Shown: positions 34,303 to 42,733 of the stretch, piece after piece | Numbering within the stretch: the first letter of the stretch is position 1 | Layout: every line of letters starts with the position of its first letter | Assembly (NCBI GenBank): GCA_028279505.1 | Contig: JANQNP010000028.1 | Span: 1-64,000, forward strand | Direction: 5' to 3' | From: Dehalococcoidia bacterium | GTDB lineage: Bacteria > Chloroflexota > Dehalococcoidia > UBA2979 | DNA length: 64,000 nucleotides | Program-made: the position numbers and the translations under genes | Notes under the pieces: model-generated | The model's database searches: none | Told to the model about the DNA's origin: nothing | What the model saw: only the letters and a program-made list of their open reading frames with translations

Positions 34303-35697
34303 ATGTTTGCGCCGTTGCTGATTCTGAGCATCGATCGGGTTCGCCCAGCCGCTGTGTCGCGGGTGGGGCTGACCGCGCTGATTGCGACGCTGGTGGCTCT
34401 CGCTGCGAGCGGTTGTAGCGGGGAGGAGGCGACGCCGACCTCGACGGCCGCGTCGCCGACCTCGGAGGTGGGCGCGACGGCCGAGGCGCCGTCGGCGACC
34501 ACCACAGCGATCACGCCGCCGCGGCCGCTGATCCCGGACCTGGGGGTCTGGGTGATCGATGCGGAGACCGCGGAGATCGTGAAGCTCTACGAGCTGGACG
34601 ACGCGCCGACGCGCGAGCGAGCGGAGCCGATCTTCGCGCCCTCGGGGGCTGTCTGGGTCACCGATGACGACGGCGCCGCGCGACGCTATCTCGCGGACGG
34701 CACGGTCACGGAGTCGGTCAGCGACGGGGTCGTATTCGAGACGATCGACCCCGCAGCCCGTGCGGTGTTGTCCGACGATGGTGCGCTTCACCTCGATGTG
34801 GACGGGCAGCGTGAGGCGATGGGTGACGCGGTCATCGCACCGTTCGTGTCGCCGACCGGGGTGGCGGTGGCGTACCTCGAGCGGGTTGGGGAGGCCTCGG
34901 TTGATCTCCTGGTCGCCGTGCCGGGCGGCGAGCCGATCGTCCTCGCAGCGGGTGTTCAGCTCTGCGCGTGCGACGATGCGCCGGCTCCGGCGTGGTCGCC
35001 GTCCGGCGAGTTCATCGCGTTCAGCGACTTCGGTGGGGCGAGCGACGGTGAGGATGATCGGGGGACGTACGTGGTGCCGGTCGACGGTGGCGAATCGCCG
35101 ACGCAGGTCGTCGCCGATCCGCGCGCGCTCCTCGGATGGGTCGCGTCGGACGACGCGACGCTCGCGATCCAGGTGGTGTCGGAGCCCCGGTTGTTCGATG
35201 CGGCGAGCAGGGAGTCGCGACCGCTGATGGCGCCGGGGCAGGTCGCGCGGGGTACGGGGCGGCTCGCGGCGGACGGGGCGCGGGTGCAGATCTGGACGCC
35301 CGATGGCGGGACCGCCCTCGTGGACCCGGCGTCGGGCGAGGAGCTGGACCGCTGGTCGGAGCGCGGGATTGCGACGCTGACGCCGTTCGGGCCGGCGCTG
35401 GCGGTGCTGGGTCCGGAGCTGAACATCGCGCCGATCCCGGGATGCTGGGGGGTCTGGCTCGAGCACCCGAGCCTGCCGGAGGCGGAGTGCGTGCTCGGGG
35501 CGGAGCGGGCGCTGTGGTCGCCGGATGGTTCGATGCTGGCGCTGCTGAGCGATCGTGGGCCGTTCGATCGCTGGCTCGAGTTCTGGACGTTCGGCGACGC
35601 GGCGGCGCGCGTGCTGGTACCGCCGACCGCACGGCTGGTGGAGTGGAGCGACGACGGACGCTTCCTGCTGGTGACGTGGGGTTTCGAGATGTCATGA
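34303..35697 (+). CDS. Lipoprotein with a predicted beta-propeller domain
   Basis: The 464-residue protein has a signal ending in lipobox ASGC (LIATLVALAASGCSGEEA), a Thr/Ser/Pro linker of about 50 residues, and then repeated strand units: APSGAVWVTDDDGAARRY, APAWSPSGEFIAFSDFGG, ALWSPDGSMLALLSDRG and VEWSDDGRFLLVTWG. This is a TolB/WD40-like propeller anchored outside the cell. The plan matches the lipoprotein at 8469-9668. The signal could begin at ATG 34303 or further in; the first 20 residues are unusually long for a lipoprotein signal. No ligand is indicated. Confidence 0.75.
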   Translation: MFAPLLILSIDRVRPAAVSRVGLTALIATLVALAASGCSGEEATPTSTAASPTSEVGATAEAPSATTTAITPPRPLIPDLGVWVIDAETAEIVKLYELDDAPTRERAEPIFAPSGAVWVTDDDGAARRYLADGTVTESVSDGVVFETIDPAARAVLSDDGALHLDVDGQREAMGDAVIAPFVSPTGVAVAYLERVGEASVDLLVAVPGGEPIVLAAGVQLCACDDAPAPAWSPSGEFIAFSDFGGASDGEDDRGTYVVPVDGGESPTQVVADPRALLGWVASDDATLAIQVVSEPRLFDAASRESRPLMAPGQVARGTGRLAADGARVQIWTPDGGTALVDPASGEELDRWSERGIATLTPFGPALAVLGPELNIAPIPGCWGVWLEHPSLPEAECVLGAERALWSPDGSMLALLSDRGPFDRWLEFWTFGDAAARVLVPPTARLVEWSDDGRFLLVTWGFEMS

Positions 35698-35766
35698 CGG
35701 CCGGGTTGCGGAGCTCGGGGTCGGCGGTCCAGCGTGGGGGCGGGCAGTAGTCGAGGAGCGAACGCG

Positions 35767-36906
35767 ATGAGGCAGCGAGTTGGGGCGGCCGCGGCGGTGC
35801 TGGGCGCGATGCTGGCGGCGGTGGTGCTACTGAGTCCGCTGGGGAGCGTGCAGGCGCAGACGCCGGTGCCGATCTCCGCGCCGATTGGTGGCGGGTTCAG
35901 CGGGGTGCCACCGCGCGACGGCGGGACGGCGCTGCTGATCACCACGGAGATGTCGAGCGCGACGGGGCTCGCGGCGACGCTGCGCGACGCTGGTTGTCAG
36001 ACGCAGACGCTGTCGGCGATCGAGGGTGGGCTCTGGTCCTCGTTCGTGGCGGGGGCGCCCGATTTCGTGAACGCTCCGTTCCCGGTACTGCTCGCGGCGA
36101 ACACGCCGTTCTCGGTGCGCTGCTTCGACGTGACGCCGCTGGTCGATCCGCCGAGCGCGACCTACGGACTCGCCGACGGCGACGTGACGCTGACCGACGG
36201 GGTGTCCTCTGTTCCAGCGGCGCCTAACTCGGCGACGCAGATCGTCACCGAGCTGACGGTCCGGCAGTCGTATGCCTACCTCGATGGGGACGCGATCGCC
36301 GACGCGGCGACGGTGATCCGGCAGCAGCCGGGTGGGTCGGGGACGTTCTCGTACCTCAGCGTCGTGCCGAGTGGCTCCGTTGGGACGGCGCCGACCGTGT
36401 TCCTCGGCGATCGGATCATCGTCGAGCGGCTGGCCGCGGGGAACGGGCGCGTCACGGTGACCTACCTCGATCGGTCGCCGGGTGAGCCGTTCGCGGCGCC
36501 GCCGACGGTGCCGGTGACGCGGGAGTTTGTCCTCGAGAGTGGCGCGCTGGTCGAGCTGGGCACGGGCGTCTGCGAGACGACCAACCTCGACGACCTCGGT
36601 TCGTTCGTGTTCGTGACGACGCCGGTGCCGGGGACGCAGGTGTTCAGCGGTTTCAGCGTCGAGGGTTGCTCGCGCACCTTTGAGTCGACGGTCAACTGGC
36701 GGTTGCTGGCGCGGGACGGTTCCGAGCTGGCCTCCGGGTTCACCTCGGGCGGTGGCGTCGATGGCGCCGGCCGGTTCTCGTTCACGGTGACGTACAGCGG
36801 CGTGACGACCGCGGAGGTCGGGAACCTCGAGGTGTTCGAGGTGGACGCGTCGGGTGGTGAGGGGCCACCGCCGCCACGGGTGGTGATCCCGCTGGTGCTG
36901 CAGTAG
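35767..36906 (+). CDS. Secreted beta-rich protein with IPLVLQ C-terminal tail
   Basis: From ATG 35767 (ribosome site GAGGAG) the 379-residue product has a clear signal peptide (VGAAAAVLGAMLAAVVLL, cleavage near VQAQT). The mature part is rich in Thr, Ser, Val and Gly with strands such as FSYLSVVPSGSVGTAPTVFL. It has six Cys in the mature region, which could form disulfides. It ends in a Pro-rich stretch and RVVIPLVLQ, which resembles the YLPLV-type tails of many secreted Chloroflexota proteins. The family is otherwise unrecognised. It follows the propeller lipoprotein gene by 69 nt, possibly in one operon. Confidence 0.65.
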   Translation: MRQRVGAAAAVLGAMLAAVVLLSPLGSVQAQTPVPISAPIGGGFSGVPPRDGGTALLITTEMSSATGLAATLRDAGCQTQTLSAIEGGLWSSFVAGAPDFVNAPFPVLLAANTPFSVRCFDVTPLVDPPSATYGLADGDVTLTDGVSSVPAAPNSATQIVTELTVRQSYAYLDGDAIADAATVIRQQPGGSGTFSYLSVVPSGSVGTAPTVFLGDRIIVERLAAGNGRVTVTYLDRSPGEPFAAPPTVPVTREFVLESGALVELGTGVCETTNLDDLGSFVFVTTPVPGTQVFSGFSVEGCSRTFESTVNWRLLARDGSELASGFTSGGGVDGAGRFSFTVTYSGVTTAEVGNLEVFEVDASGGEGPPPPRVVIPLVLQ

Positions 36907-36932
36907 CCGAGCGGAGCGGGCGGTGGCCGCGG

Positions 36933-38231
36933 CTAGGCCGCGGTCATCGCCGAGTCGGCGCTCTCGATGGCCTCGATGTAGGCGGTCGAGACCGCTTCTT
37001 CGGTCAGTTCGAGCGCGGCCGCGTGTTTCGAGACGGCGGTCCAGTCTCCTCGGAGGTATGCGCTCGCGAGGTCGAGGGCGTGCGCGGCCGGGCCCTCGTG
37101 ACGGACGAGCGCGGCGACGGTGACCGGGGACAACGGCAGCGTGCGCAGCGCGCGGTGGATCGGCTCGCCGAGGAGTGAGTCGATGTTGGCGAAGAGCCCG
37201 ACGAGGTAGAAGTCGAAGGCCTCTTCGCGGCTGAGGCCGAGTTCACGGGCGAGTCCGTCGCACAGGCGTGCGAGCGTCACGCTGCGATGCAGCAGGTGAT
37301 CGGAGCCGCCGACGATGGCGCCCATCACGGTGAAGGTCGCGGCGCGCCGGATCTCAGACTGTCCGAACATCACGACGACGTCGCGCATCGAGGTGATCCG
37401 GCGGTTGAGTGCCCTCGCCGGGGCGTTGGCCTGGCGGAGGAGCTTGTAGGTCAGCGACGGGTCGGCCTCGACGGTGCGGGCGACCTCGTCGATGTCGAGC
37501 TCGGGTTTGCTGACGACGTCGAGCAGACGCACGTGGGTGGGCTGGAGGCCGGGGAGCGCGGCGCGCTTCACCGATTCCGGGCGGCTCAGATAGTAGCCCT
37601 GGAAGTAGTCGAACCCGTGCGCCATCGTGAACTCGAGGTCCTCGCTCGTTTCGACCTTCTCGGCGAGGAGCTCGTAGCGGTGTCCGCGAGCGGCCTGCGC
37701 GATCGCGATGATCTGCTCGCGGTCGGCGCCCATCAGATCGACCTTCACGAGCGTGGCGGCGTCTCCGAACGCCTCGATGCGCTCTTCGTCAATGACGTCG
37801 TCGAGGGCGACGCGGTAGCCGTCCGCGACGAGTTGCTGGCAGATCTCGACGACCTCGGGATCGGCCGGGATGTCCTCGAGGATCTCGATCACGTAGCGCT
37901 TGGCGCTCAGGAGGGTGGCGCTGCCGTTGAGGAGGAGGTCGCGGGTGAAGTTCACGAACAGCGGGCGGCCACCGGCCAGCGAGCGGAAGGTGCCGATCTC
38001 AGCGGCCTGGCTGACGAGCTGCGCGGTCGCGGAGCTGCCGTCGATGAACGTGGCGCCACCCGCGTCGGAGTCGCCTCGGAAGAGGAGCTCGTAGGCGCGG
38101 ACGGCACGGCGCCGATCGAAGATCGGTTGGCGCGCGATGAAGAACGGCCGCTCGGCCGGTGCTTCCAGCAGGTCCTCCGCCGCCGCGGAGGCGTGTGGAG
38201 CGGACATCGCGTTCGACCTCGCCATCGCCAC
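36933..38231 (-). CDS. EAL-HDOD signalling protein (YuxH-like)
   Basis: The 432-residue protein has an N-terminal EAL-like domain (residues about 28-225: FFIARQPIFDRRRAVRAYEL, VALDDVIDEERIEA, LVKVDLMG, LLAEKVET, FDYFQGYYLSRPE). A C-terminal HDOD domain follows (from about 230: LLDVVSKPELDIDEVARTVE, LTYKLLRQAN). The canonical EAL reads ELL, so cyclic di-GMP hydrolysis is doubtful. Such YuxH/CdgA-type proteins act mostly as signalling adaptors. Together with the HD-GYP protein at 3404 it suggests a cyclic-dinucleotide network. ATG 38207 is a possible alternative start. It converges with the secreted protein gene. Confidence 0.9.
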   Translation of the reverse strand: MAMARSNAMSAPHASAAAEDLLEAPAERPFFIARQPIFDRRRAVRAYELLFRGDSDAGGATFIDGSSATAQLVSQAAEIGTFRSLAGGRPLFVNFTRDLLLNGSATLLSAKRYVIEILEDIPADPEVVEICQQLVADGYRVALDDVIDEERIEAFGDAATLVKVDLMGADREQIIAIAQAARGHRYELLAEKVETSEDLEFTMAHGFDYFQGYYLSRPESVKRAALPGLQPTHVRLLDVVSKPELDIDEVARTVEADPSLTYKLLRQANAPARALNRRITSMRDVVVMFGQSEIRRAATFTVMGAIVGGSDHLLHRSVTLARLCDGLARELGLSREEAFDFYLVGLFANIDSLLGEPIHRALRTLPLSPVTVAALVRHEGPAAHALDLASAYLRGDWTAVSKHAAALELTEEAVSTAYIEAIESADSAMTAA

Positions 38232-38415
38232 GCGGGTTCCCCGCGCGCGTTCACCCGATTCATCGGATTGTCGACGGCTCTCCGGTTTCGTTCACCGCGC
38301 GCCGGACCCGGCGACGATTCGTCCGAAGATCATCAGGACCGACACATGCGGATCACAGGGAATCGACCGAGAGGGCAGCGAGCTTCGCGACGTTGCAGCT
38401 AGCTGATTGGGGCGG

Positions 38416-40539
38416 CTAGCTGAACGGGGCGGCGGCGAGCAGCGTCGCGTGGACGCCGTCCTCGGTGCTCGTCTCGTCGCGCGTCCAGGTGCGATCGTTG
38501 AGGTGCCAGGCCTGGCGGCGATCATTCAGCAGGAGCTCGAGGGTGTCTCGGAGCTGCTCCTGGAGCGCGGGATCGCGGATCGGCGTGAGCACCTCGATCC
38601 GCTCGTCGAGGTTGCGCTTCATGATGTCGGCGCTGCCGATGAAGGACTCCGGCTCACCGTCGTTCTCGAAGCGGTAGATACGTGAGTGCTCCAGGAAGCG
38701 GCCGATCACGCTGACGACGCGGACGCGGTCGCTGAGACCGGGCAAGCCGGGGCGGAGGCGGCAGATGCCGCGGACGGCGAGGTCAACCTGCACCCCGGCC
38801 TGAGACGCCTCGTAGAGGAGCTGCGTGAAGCTGGGGTCCTCGAGGGCGTTCATCTTGAAGATGACCCGCGCGGGGCGGCCGGCGCGGGCGTGCTCGATCT
38901 CGCGGCGGACGCGTCGCTCCAGCTCCGACCGGAGGTTGAACGGGGCGACGAGGAGCGTTGAGGTGTCCGGCTCGCGCGAGAAGCCGGTGAGGTCGTTGAA
39001 GACGGCCAGGAGGTCGGCGCAGATCGTCTCGTCCGCGGTGAAGAGGCCGAGATCGGTGTACACGCGGGCCGTGCGCGAGTTGTAGTTGCCGGTGCCGATG
39101 TGGCCGTACAGCTTGACGCCGCTTGGCTCCTCGCGGACGACGAGCGAGATCTTGCTGTGCACCTTCATCGAGGGCGAGCCGTAGGCGATCTGGACGCCGG
39201 CGTCCTCCAGGCGGCGCGCCCATTCGAGGTTGTTCGCCTCATCGAAGCGGGCGCTCAGCTCGACGACGACGGCGACCTGCTTGCCGCGGCCAGCGGCGTC
39301 GATCAGCGAGCGGAGCAGCGGCGAGTCGGGCGAGGTGCGATAGAGCGTCTGCTTGATCGCGAGGACGCTCGGGTCGCGGGACGCTTCCTCGACGAAGCGG
39401 GCGACCGACGCGTCGAAGGACTCGTAGGGGTGGTGGACCATCACGTCGCGGCTGCGCAGCGTGGCGAAGAAGGTGCGGTCATCCTCGATGTGGAGGAACG
39501 CCGAGGGGATCTCGGGGGTGAAGGGCGGGAACGAGAGCGAGCCCATCGGCAGCGAGGCGATCTCCATGAGGTCGGCGAGGCCGACGAAGTGGTCGGAGCG
39601 GGTGACGTCCTCCTCGTCGAGTTCGAGTTCCTCGACGAGTAGCTCGAGGCGGTTGTCGGGGATGTCGCTGGCGGCCTCGAGGACCACGGGCTCGGCGAGG
39701 CGGCGCATCCGCAGCTCGCTCTCGATGAGGTCGCGCAGGTCCTCGGCCTCCTCGCCGGGGCCGCCGACGACGGCGCTGCGGAGCACGCGCACGACCTGCC
39801 ACGGCGAGACCTCGGCGCCGGCGAAGAGCATCTCCAGGTGGGCGCCGATCAGCTCCTCGATGGGGACGAAGCGGCGCTCGCCGGCGTCGATGAAGCGGGG
39901 GCGGTTGGCGGGGATCTTCACGCGGGCGAAGTGCCAGGTCTGACCGGGCTCGCGGACGCCGAGCGCGAGCGAGAGGCTGCCGCCGGAGATGAACGGGAAG
40001 GGGTGGGCCGGGTCGACGACGAGCGGGGTGAGCACCGGGAAGATCGAGCGCACGAAGTAGTCGCGCAGCTCGTCGCGCTTCTCCGCGTCGAGCGAGTCGT
40101 AGCTGACGATCTCGACGCCGGCCTCGGCGAGCGCGGGGCGGAGATCGCGCTCCCATGTCTCGTTCATCTGCTGGTTCGTCGCTTCGCAGCGGTCGCGGAC
40201 GAGCTGGAGCTGCTCCTGGATCGTGAGGCCGTCGATGGTCCGCACGTGCGGGTCGTTCCGCATCTGCCGGCGGAGCCAGCCGACGCGCTTCGAGTAGAAC
40301 TCGTCAAGGTTGCTCGCGGTGATCGCGAGGAACTTGACGCGCTCGAGGAGCGGGTTCCGCGGGTCGCAGGCCTCTGCGAAGACGCGGTCGTTGAAGTCGA
40401 GCCAGCTCAGCTCGCGGTTCTCGAAGAGTTCCGGATCGTCGAGGTCGATCTCGACCGGTCGCTCGACGAGCGTCGAAGCCGTTTGGGGCTGTAGATGGGG
40501 AGTGACCTCGGGCATCGGGACTGACTCGTCCTTGTCCAA
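38416..40539 (-). CDS. ppk: Polyphosphate kinase 1
   Basis: The 707-residue protein matches Ppk1 in length and order: N-terminal LFENRELSWLDFNDRVFAEA, head domain FLAITASNLDEFYSKRVGWL, and catalytic C-domains. The autophosphorylated His lies in SMKVHSKISLVV, followed by LYGHIGTGNYNSRTARVYTD, the second conserved His segment, and ending IGSADIMKRNLDERIEVLTP. It makes polyphosphate from ATP, for energy and phosphate storage and stress. The start is TTG 40539 or ATG 40515 (MPEVTPHL); neither has a strong ribosome site. It diverges from a secreted-protein gene across about 190 bp with a CGTTAACG palindrome. Confidence 0.97.
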   Translation of the reverse strand: MDKDESVPMPEVTPHLQPQTASTLVERPVEIDLDDPELFENRELSWLDFNDRVFAEACDPRNPLLERVKFLAITASNLDEFYSKRVGWLRRQMRNDPHVRTIDGLTIQEQLQLVRDRCEATNQQMNETWERDLRPALAEAGVEIVSYDSLDAEKRDELRDYFVRSIFPVLTPLVVDPAHPFPFISGGSLSLALGVREPGQTWHFARVKIPANRPRFIDAGERRFVPIEELIGAHLEMLFAGAEVSPWQVVRVLRSAVVGGPGEEAEDLRDLIESELRMRRLAEPVVLEAASDIPDNRLELLVEELELDEEDVTRSDHFVGLADLMEIASLPMGSLSFPPFTPEIPSAFLHIEDDRTFFATLRSRDVMVHHPYESFDASVARFVEEASRDPSVLAIKQTLYRTSPDSPLLRSLIDAAGRGKQVAVVVELSARFDEANNLEWARRLEDAGVQIAYGSPSMKVHSKISLVVREEPSGVKLYGHIGTGNYNSRTARVYTDLGLFTADETICADLLAVFNDLTGFSREPDTSTLLVAPFNLRSELERRVRREIEHARAGRPARVIFKMNALEDPSFTQLLYEASQAGVQVDLAVRGICRLRPGLPGLSDRVRVVSVIGRFLEHSRIYRFENDGEPESFIGSADIMKRNLDERIEVLTPIRDPALQEQLRDTLELLLNDRRQAWHLNDRTWTRDETSTEDGVHATLLAAAPFS

Positions 40540-40613
40540 GTGGGGCGTCCATCCAGCCTAGCGATCCCGGCGCCTCTCCGGGATTTGAGCTCAGCTGGAT
40601 CGTGATGTGCGTT

Positions 40614-40621
40614 CGTTAACG
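40614..40621. promoter_or_regulatory. CGTTAACG palindrome in the ppk divergent gap
   Basis: The palindrome sits within GTTCGTTAACGTTCG between ppk (start 40539, minus) and a secreted-protein gene (start 40732). It matches the cores at 1819-1826 and 28246-28253. A separate perfect hairpin, CCGGGT-CTT-ACCCGG, lies at 40658-40672 in the leader of the plus-strand gene. Confidence 0.35.
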
Positions 40622-40731
40622 TTCGTCGATCCATCGCCCTTCGAGCAGAGTCGATGGCCGGGTCTTACCCGGACCTTATGCCCAGAATCTTACCGTTCGA
40701 TCCACGCTCCACCGAGCGAAAGGATCTGCTG

Positions 40732-41487
40732 ATGCCCCGAACCCGGACGCTGGCGTTGATCGTTGGCGGGTTCGCCGCCCTGGCGATCACCGGCGCCGCG
40801 ATGGCGCACCCCGGACTTGGCTTCGTCGACCGCGTGGACGTGCTCGCGCACGCCCTGGGCGTGTCCTCCGACGACGTCGAGCAGGCGAAGGAGGACGGCA
40901 CGCTTCGCGACCTCGTTGGCGACCTCACGCTCGACGAGCTGGCCGAGGCTTACGAGGCGGAGGCTGGCGACGCGATCGACGAGGCGCTGGCCGACGGGTC
41001 GATCACACCTGAGCAGGCGGAACGCCTCGGTGAGCTGGCCGAGGGCCAGCCCTTCGGAGGGTTCGGCCGCTTCGGCGACTTCGACCGCGAGGCGCTCGGC
41101 GACCTGCGCGCGGCGTTCGCCGCGATCGAGGTCGACGCGGTCGCCGTCTATGCGGACGTGCTGGGGATGACCGCCGCCGAGGTCGAGGCGGCGAAGGAGG
41201 ATGACACGCTGCGCGAGTTGCTGTCCGAGGTCGATCCCGTTGTCCTGAGCGCCGCGCTGATCGATGCGCGAGACGCGGCGATCGACGCAGCCCTTGCCGC
41301 GGGCGACATCACCGCCGAGCAGGCCGAGCTCCTGCGGGAGACGTCGTTCGGCTGCTTCGGTCACGGCTCGAAGTTCCGCGGCGGGTTCGGCGGCCGAGGC
41401 GGGTTCGGTGGCTTCGGCGGATTCGACGGCTTCGGTCCTCGCGGCGACCGGGCGCCCGCCGATTCGGACACGAGCATCTCGATCTAG
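40732..41487 (+). CDS. Secreted repeat protein with Phe/Gly-rich tail
   Basis: This 251-residue protein has a signal peptide (LALIVGGFAALAITGAAMA, cleavage before HPGLG). Two homologous repeats follow, at about 36-105 and 137-206. Each has a small helical unit (ALGVSSDDVEQAKEDGTLRD; VLGMTAAEVEAAKEDDTLRE) and then an EF-like or helical ending (ALADGSITPEQAERL; ALAAGDITAEQAELL). This recalls DUF2680-type exported proteins. The C-terminus is Phe/Gly-rich (FRGGFGGRGGFGG...), suited to aggregation or surface contacts. ATG 40732 has AAAGGA 8 nt upstream. A strong terminator follows at 41516. Function unknown; the cell envelope is a likely site. Confidence 0.75.
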   Translation: MPRTRTLALIVGGFAALAITGAAMAHPGLGFVDRVDVLAHALGVSSDDVEQAKEDGTLRDLVGDLTLDELAEAYEAEAGDAIDEALADGSITPEQAERLGELAEGQPFGGFGRFGDFDREALGDLRAAFAAIEVDAVAVYADVLGMTAAEVEAAKEDDTLRELLSEVDPVVLSAALIDARDAAIDAALAAGDITAEQAELLRETSFGCFGHGSKFRGGFGGRGGFGGFGGFDGFGPRGDRAPADSDTSISI

Positions 41488-41515
41488 TTTGTCCTCCCTG
41501 ATCGGGTTGCCAACG

Positions 41516-41543
41516 GAACGGCCCCGCATCCGCGGGGCCGTTC
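41516..41543 (+). terminator. Strong hairpin terminator after the secreted repeat protein
   Basis: GAACGGCCCCGC (41516-41527) pairs perfectly with GCGGGGCCGTTC (41532-41543) over 12 bp with an ATCC loop, 29 bp after the stop codon. Only a short T-poor tail (TCGTC) follows, but the stem is among the most stable in the window. It may also serve the convergent pirin gene. Confidence 0.75.
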
Positions 41544-41583
41544 TCGTCAAGCGGGACCGGGCGGTCAGCCAGGCGGAGTGCTC

Positions 41584-42543
41584 CTACGCGGAGTGTTTGG
41601 CGGGGATGCGGCCCATCCGGCCGGCCTGGTAGTCCTCGACCGCCTGCACCAGCTCGTCGCGGGTGTTCATGACGAACGGGCCGTACCAGGCGATCTGCTC
41701 ACGGATCGGTAGTCCGCCGAGCAGGAGCACCTCGAGGTTCTCCGTGCGGCTGTCCTGGAGCGGCGCGCCGTTGACGATGACGTCACCGCCGCTGCCGAAG
41801 ACGGCGAGCTGTCCCTCGCGGATCGGGGTGCCCTCGGGGCCGACGGTGCCGTCACCGACGAGGACGTATGCCATCGCGTTGAAGTCGCTCCGCCACGGCA
41901 CCTGGAGGCGGGCGCCCGGACTGATCGAGGCGTGGGCATAGGTGATCGGCGTGCGGGTCGCGCCCGGCCCTCGGAAGCCGCCAAGCTCGCCGGCGATCAG
42001 GCGCACGAGGGCGCCCGCGTCGTCGGAGGCGAGCAGCGAGACCTCGCCGGCCTCGATGTCCTGGTACTGAGGGGGCGTGAACTTCTGCGCGGCGGGCAGG
42101 TTCACCCAGAGCTGGATCCCGTGGAACAGCCCACCCTTCGCGACGACCTCCTCAGTCGGCATCTCGGAGTGCACGATGCCGGCGCCCGCGGTCATCCACT
42201 GCGTGGCGCCGTCCGTGATCAGGCCGCCGTCGCCGTTCGAGTCGCGGTGCTCCAGCACGCCGTCGAGCATGTAGGTCACGGTCTCGAACCCGCGGTGCGG
42301 GTGATCCGGCGCGCCCTTGGCTTCGCCGGGTGCGTATTCAACGGCGCCCATGTGATCGAGCAGGAGGAACGGATCGGCGAGCCGGAGGTCCATCTCGGCG
42401 AAGGCACGCCGGACCTCGAAACCTTCGCCCTCGAGGCCGCGCGGCGCGTCGAAGATCGCCTCGGCCGGGCGCGCGGGGGCATCGCCCTCGGAGCGCGGGA
42501 TACGGGGGAGCTGGGTGGGGTCTTGCACGCTGACAGCGGGCAT
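41584..42543 (-). CDS. Pirin-family cupin protein
   Basis: The 319-residue bicupin has the pirin metal motif: HPHRGFETVTYMLDGVLEH supplies two His (residues about 82 and 84), and IVHSEMP supplies the third His and the Glu. Pirins bind iron and act as quercetinases or redox-sensing regulators. The protein opens after a non-conserved 30-residue lead. The start at 42543 lies just before an AT-rich promoter with the inverted repeat ACTTAC-N5-GTAAGT. It converges with the secreted repeat gene at a terminator. Confidence 0.93.
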   Translation of the reverse strand: MPAVSVQDPTQLPRIPRSEGDAPARPAEAIFDAPRGLEGEGFEVRRAFAEMDLRLADPFLLLDHMGAVEYAPGEAKGAPDHPHRGFETVTYMLDGVLEHRDSNGDGGLITDGATQWMTAGAGIVHSEMPTEEVVAKGGLFHGIQLWVNLPAAQKFTPPQYQDIEAGEVSLLASDDAGALVRLIAGELGGFRGPGATRTPITYAHASISPGARLQVPWRSDFNAMAYVLVGDGTVGPEGTPIREGQLAVFGSGGDVIVNGAPLQDSRTENLEVLLLGGLPIREQIAWYGPFVMNTRDELVQAVEDYQAGRMGRIPAKHSA

Positions 42544-42580
42544 TGGTCGTTCCGTTCTCGTTGCGACGGGTTCGTAACTA

Positions 42581-42597
42581 ACTTACCACATGTAAGT
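42581..42597. promoter_or_regulatory. ACTTAC-N5-GTAAGT operator upstream of pirin
   Basis: A perfect 6-5-6 inverted repeat (ACTTAC, 42581-42586; GTAAGT, 42592-42597) lies 38 bp before the pirin start, in locally AT-rich DNA. This type of site is bound by HxlR-family redox regulators upstream of pirin-like genes in other bacteria. No HxlR gene is in the window. It could also affect the divergent acyl-CoA synthetase gene. Confidence 0.5.
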
Positions 42598-42733
42598 GAC
42601 GGTATTTCGCGCGCCATCACGGATGACGATGACCTCGCCCCGGATGGCCTCGGACGTGGCTCCGGGCTGAGGGAGTCGATTGGCCGAGGTGGCACAATCC
42701 TCGGGCGCGCACACCGATGGGACGGATTCGCTG

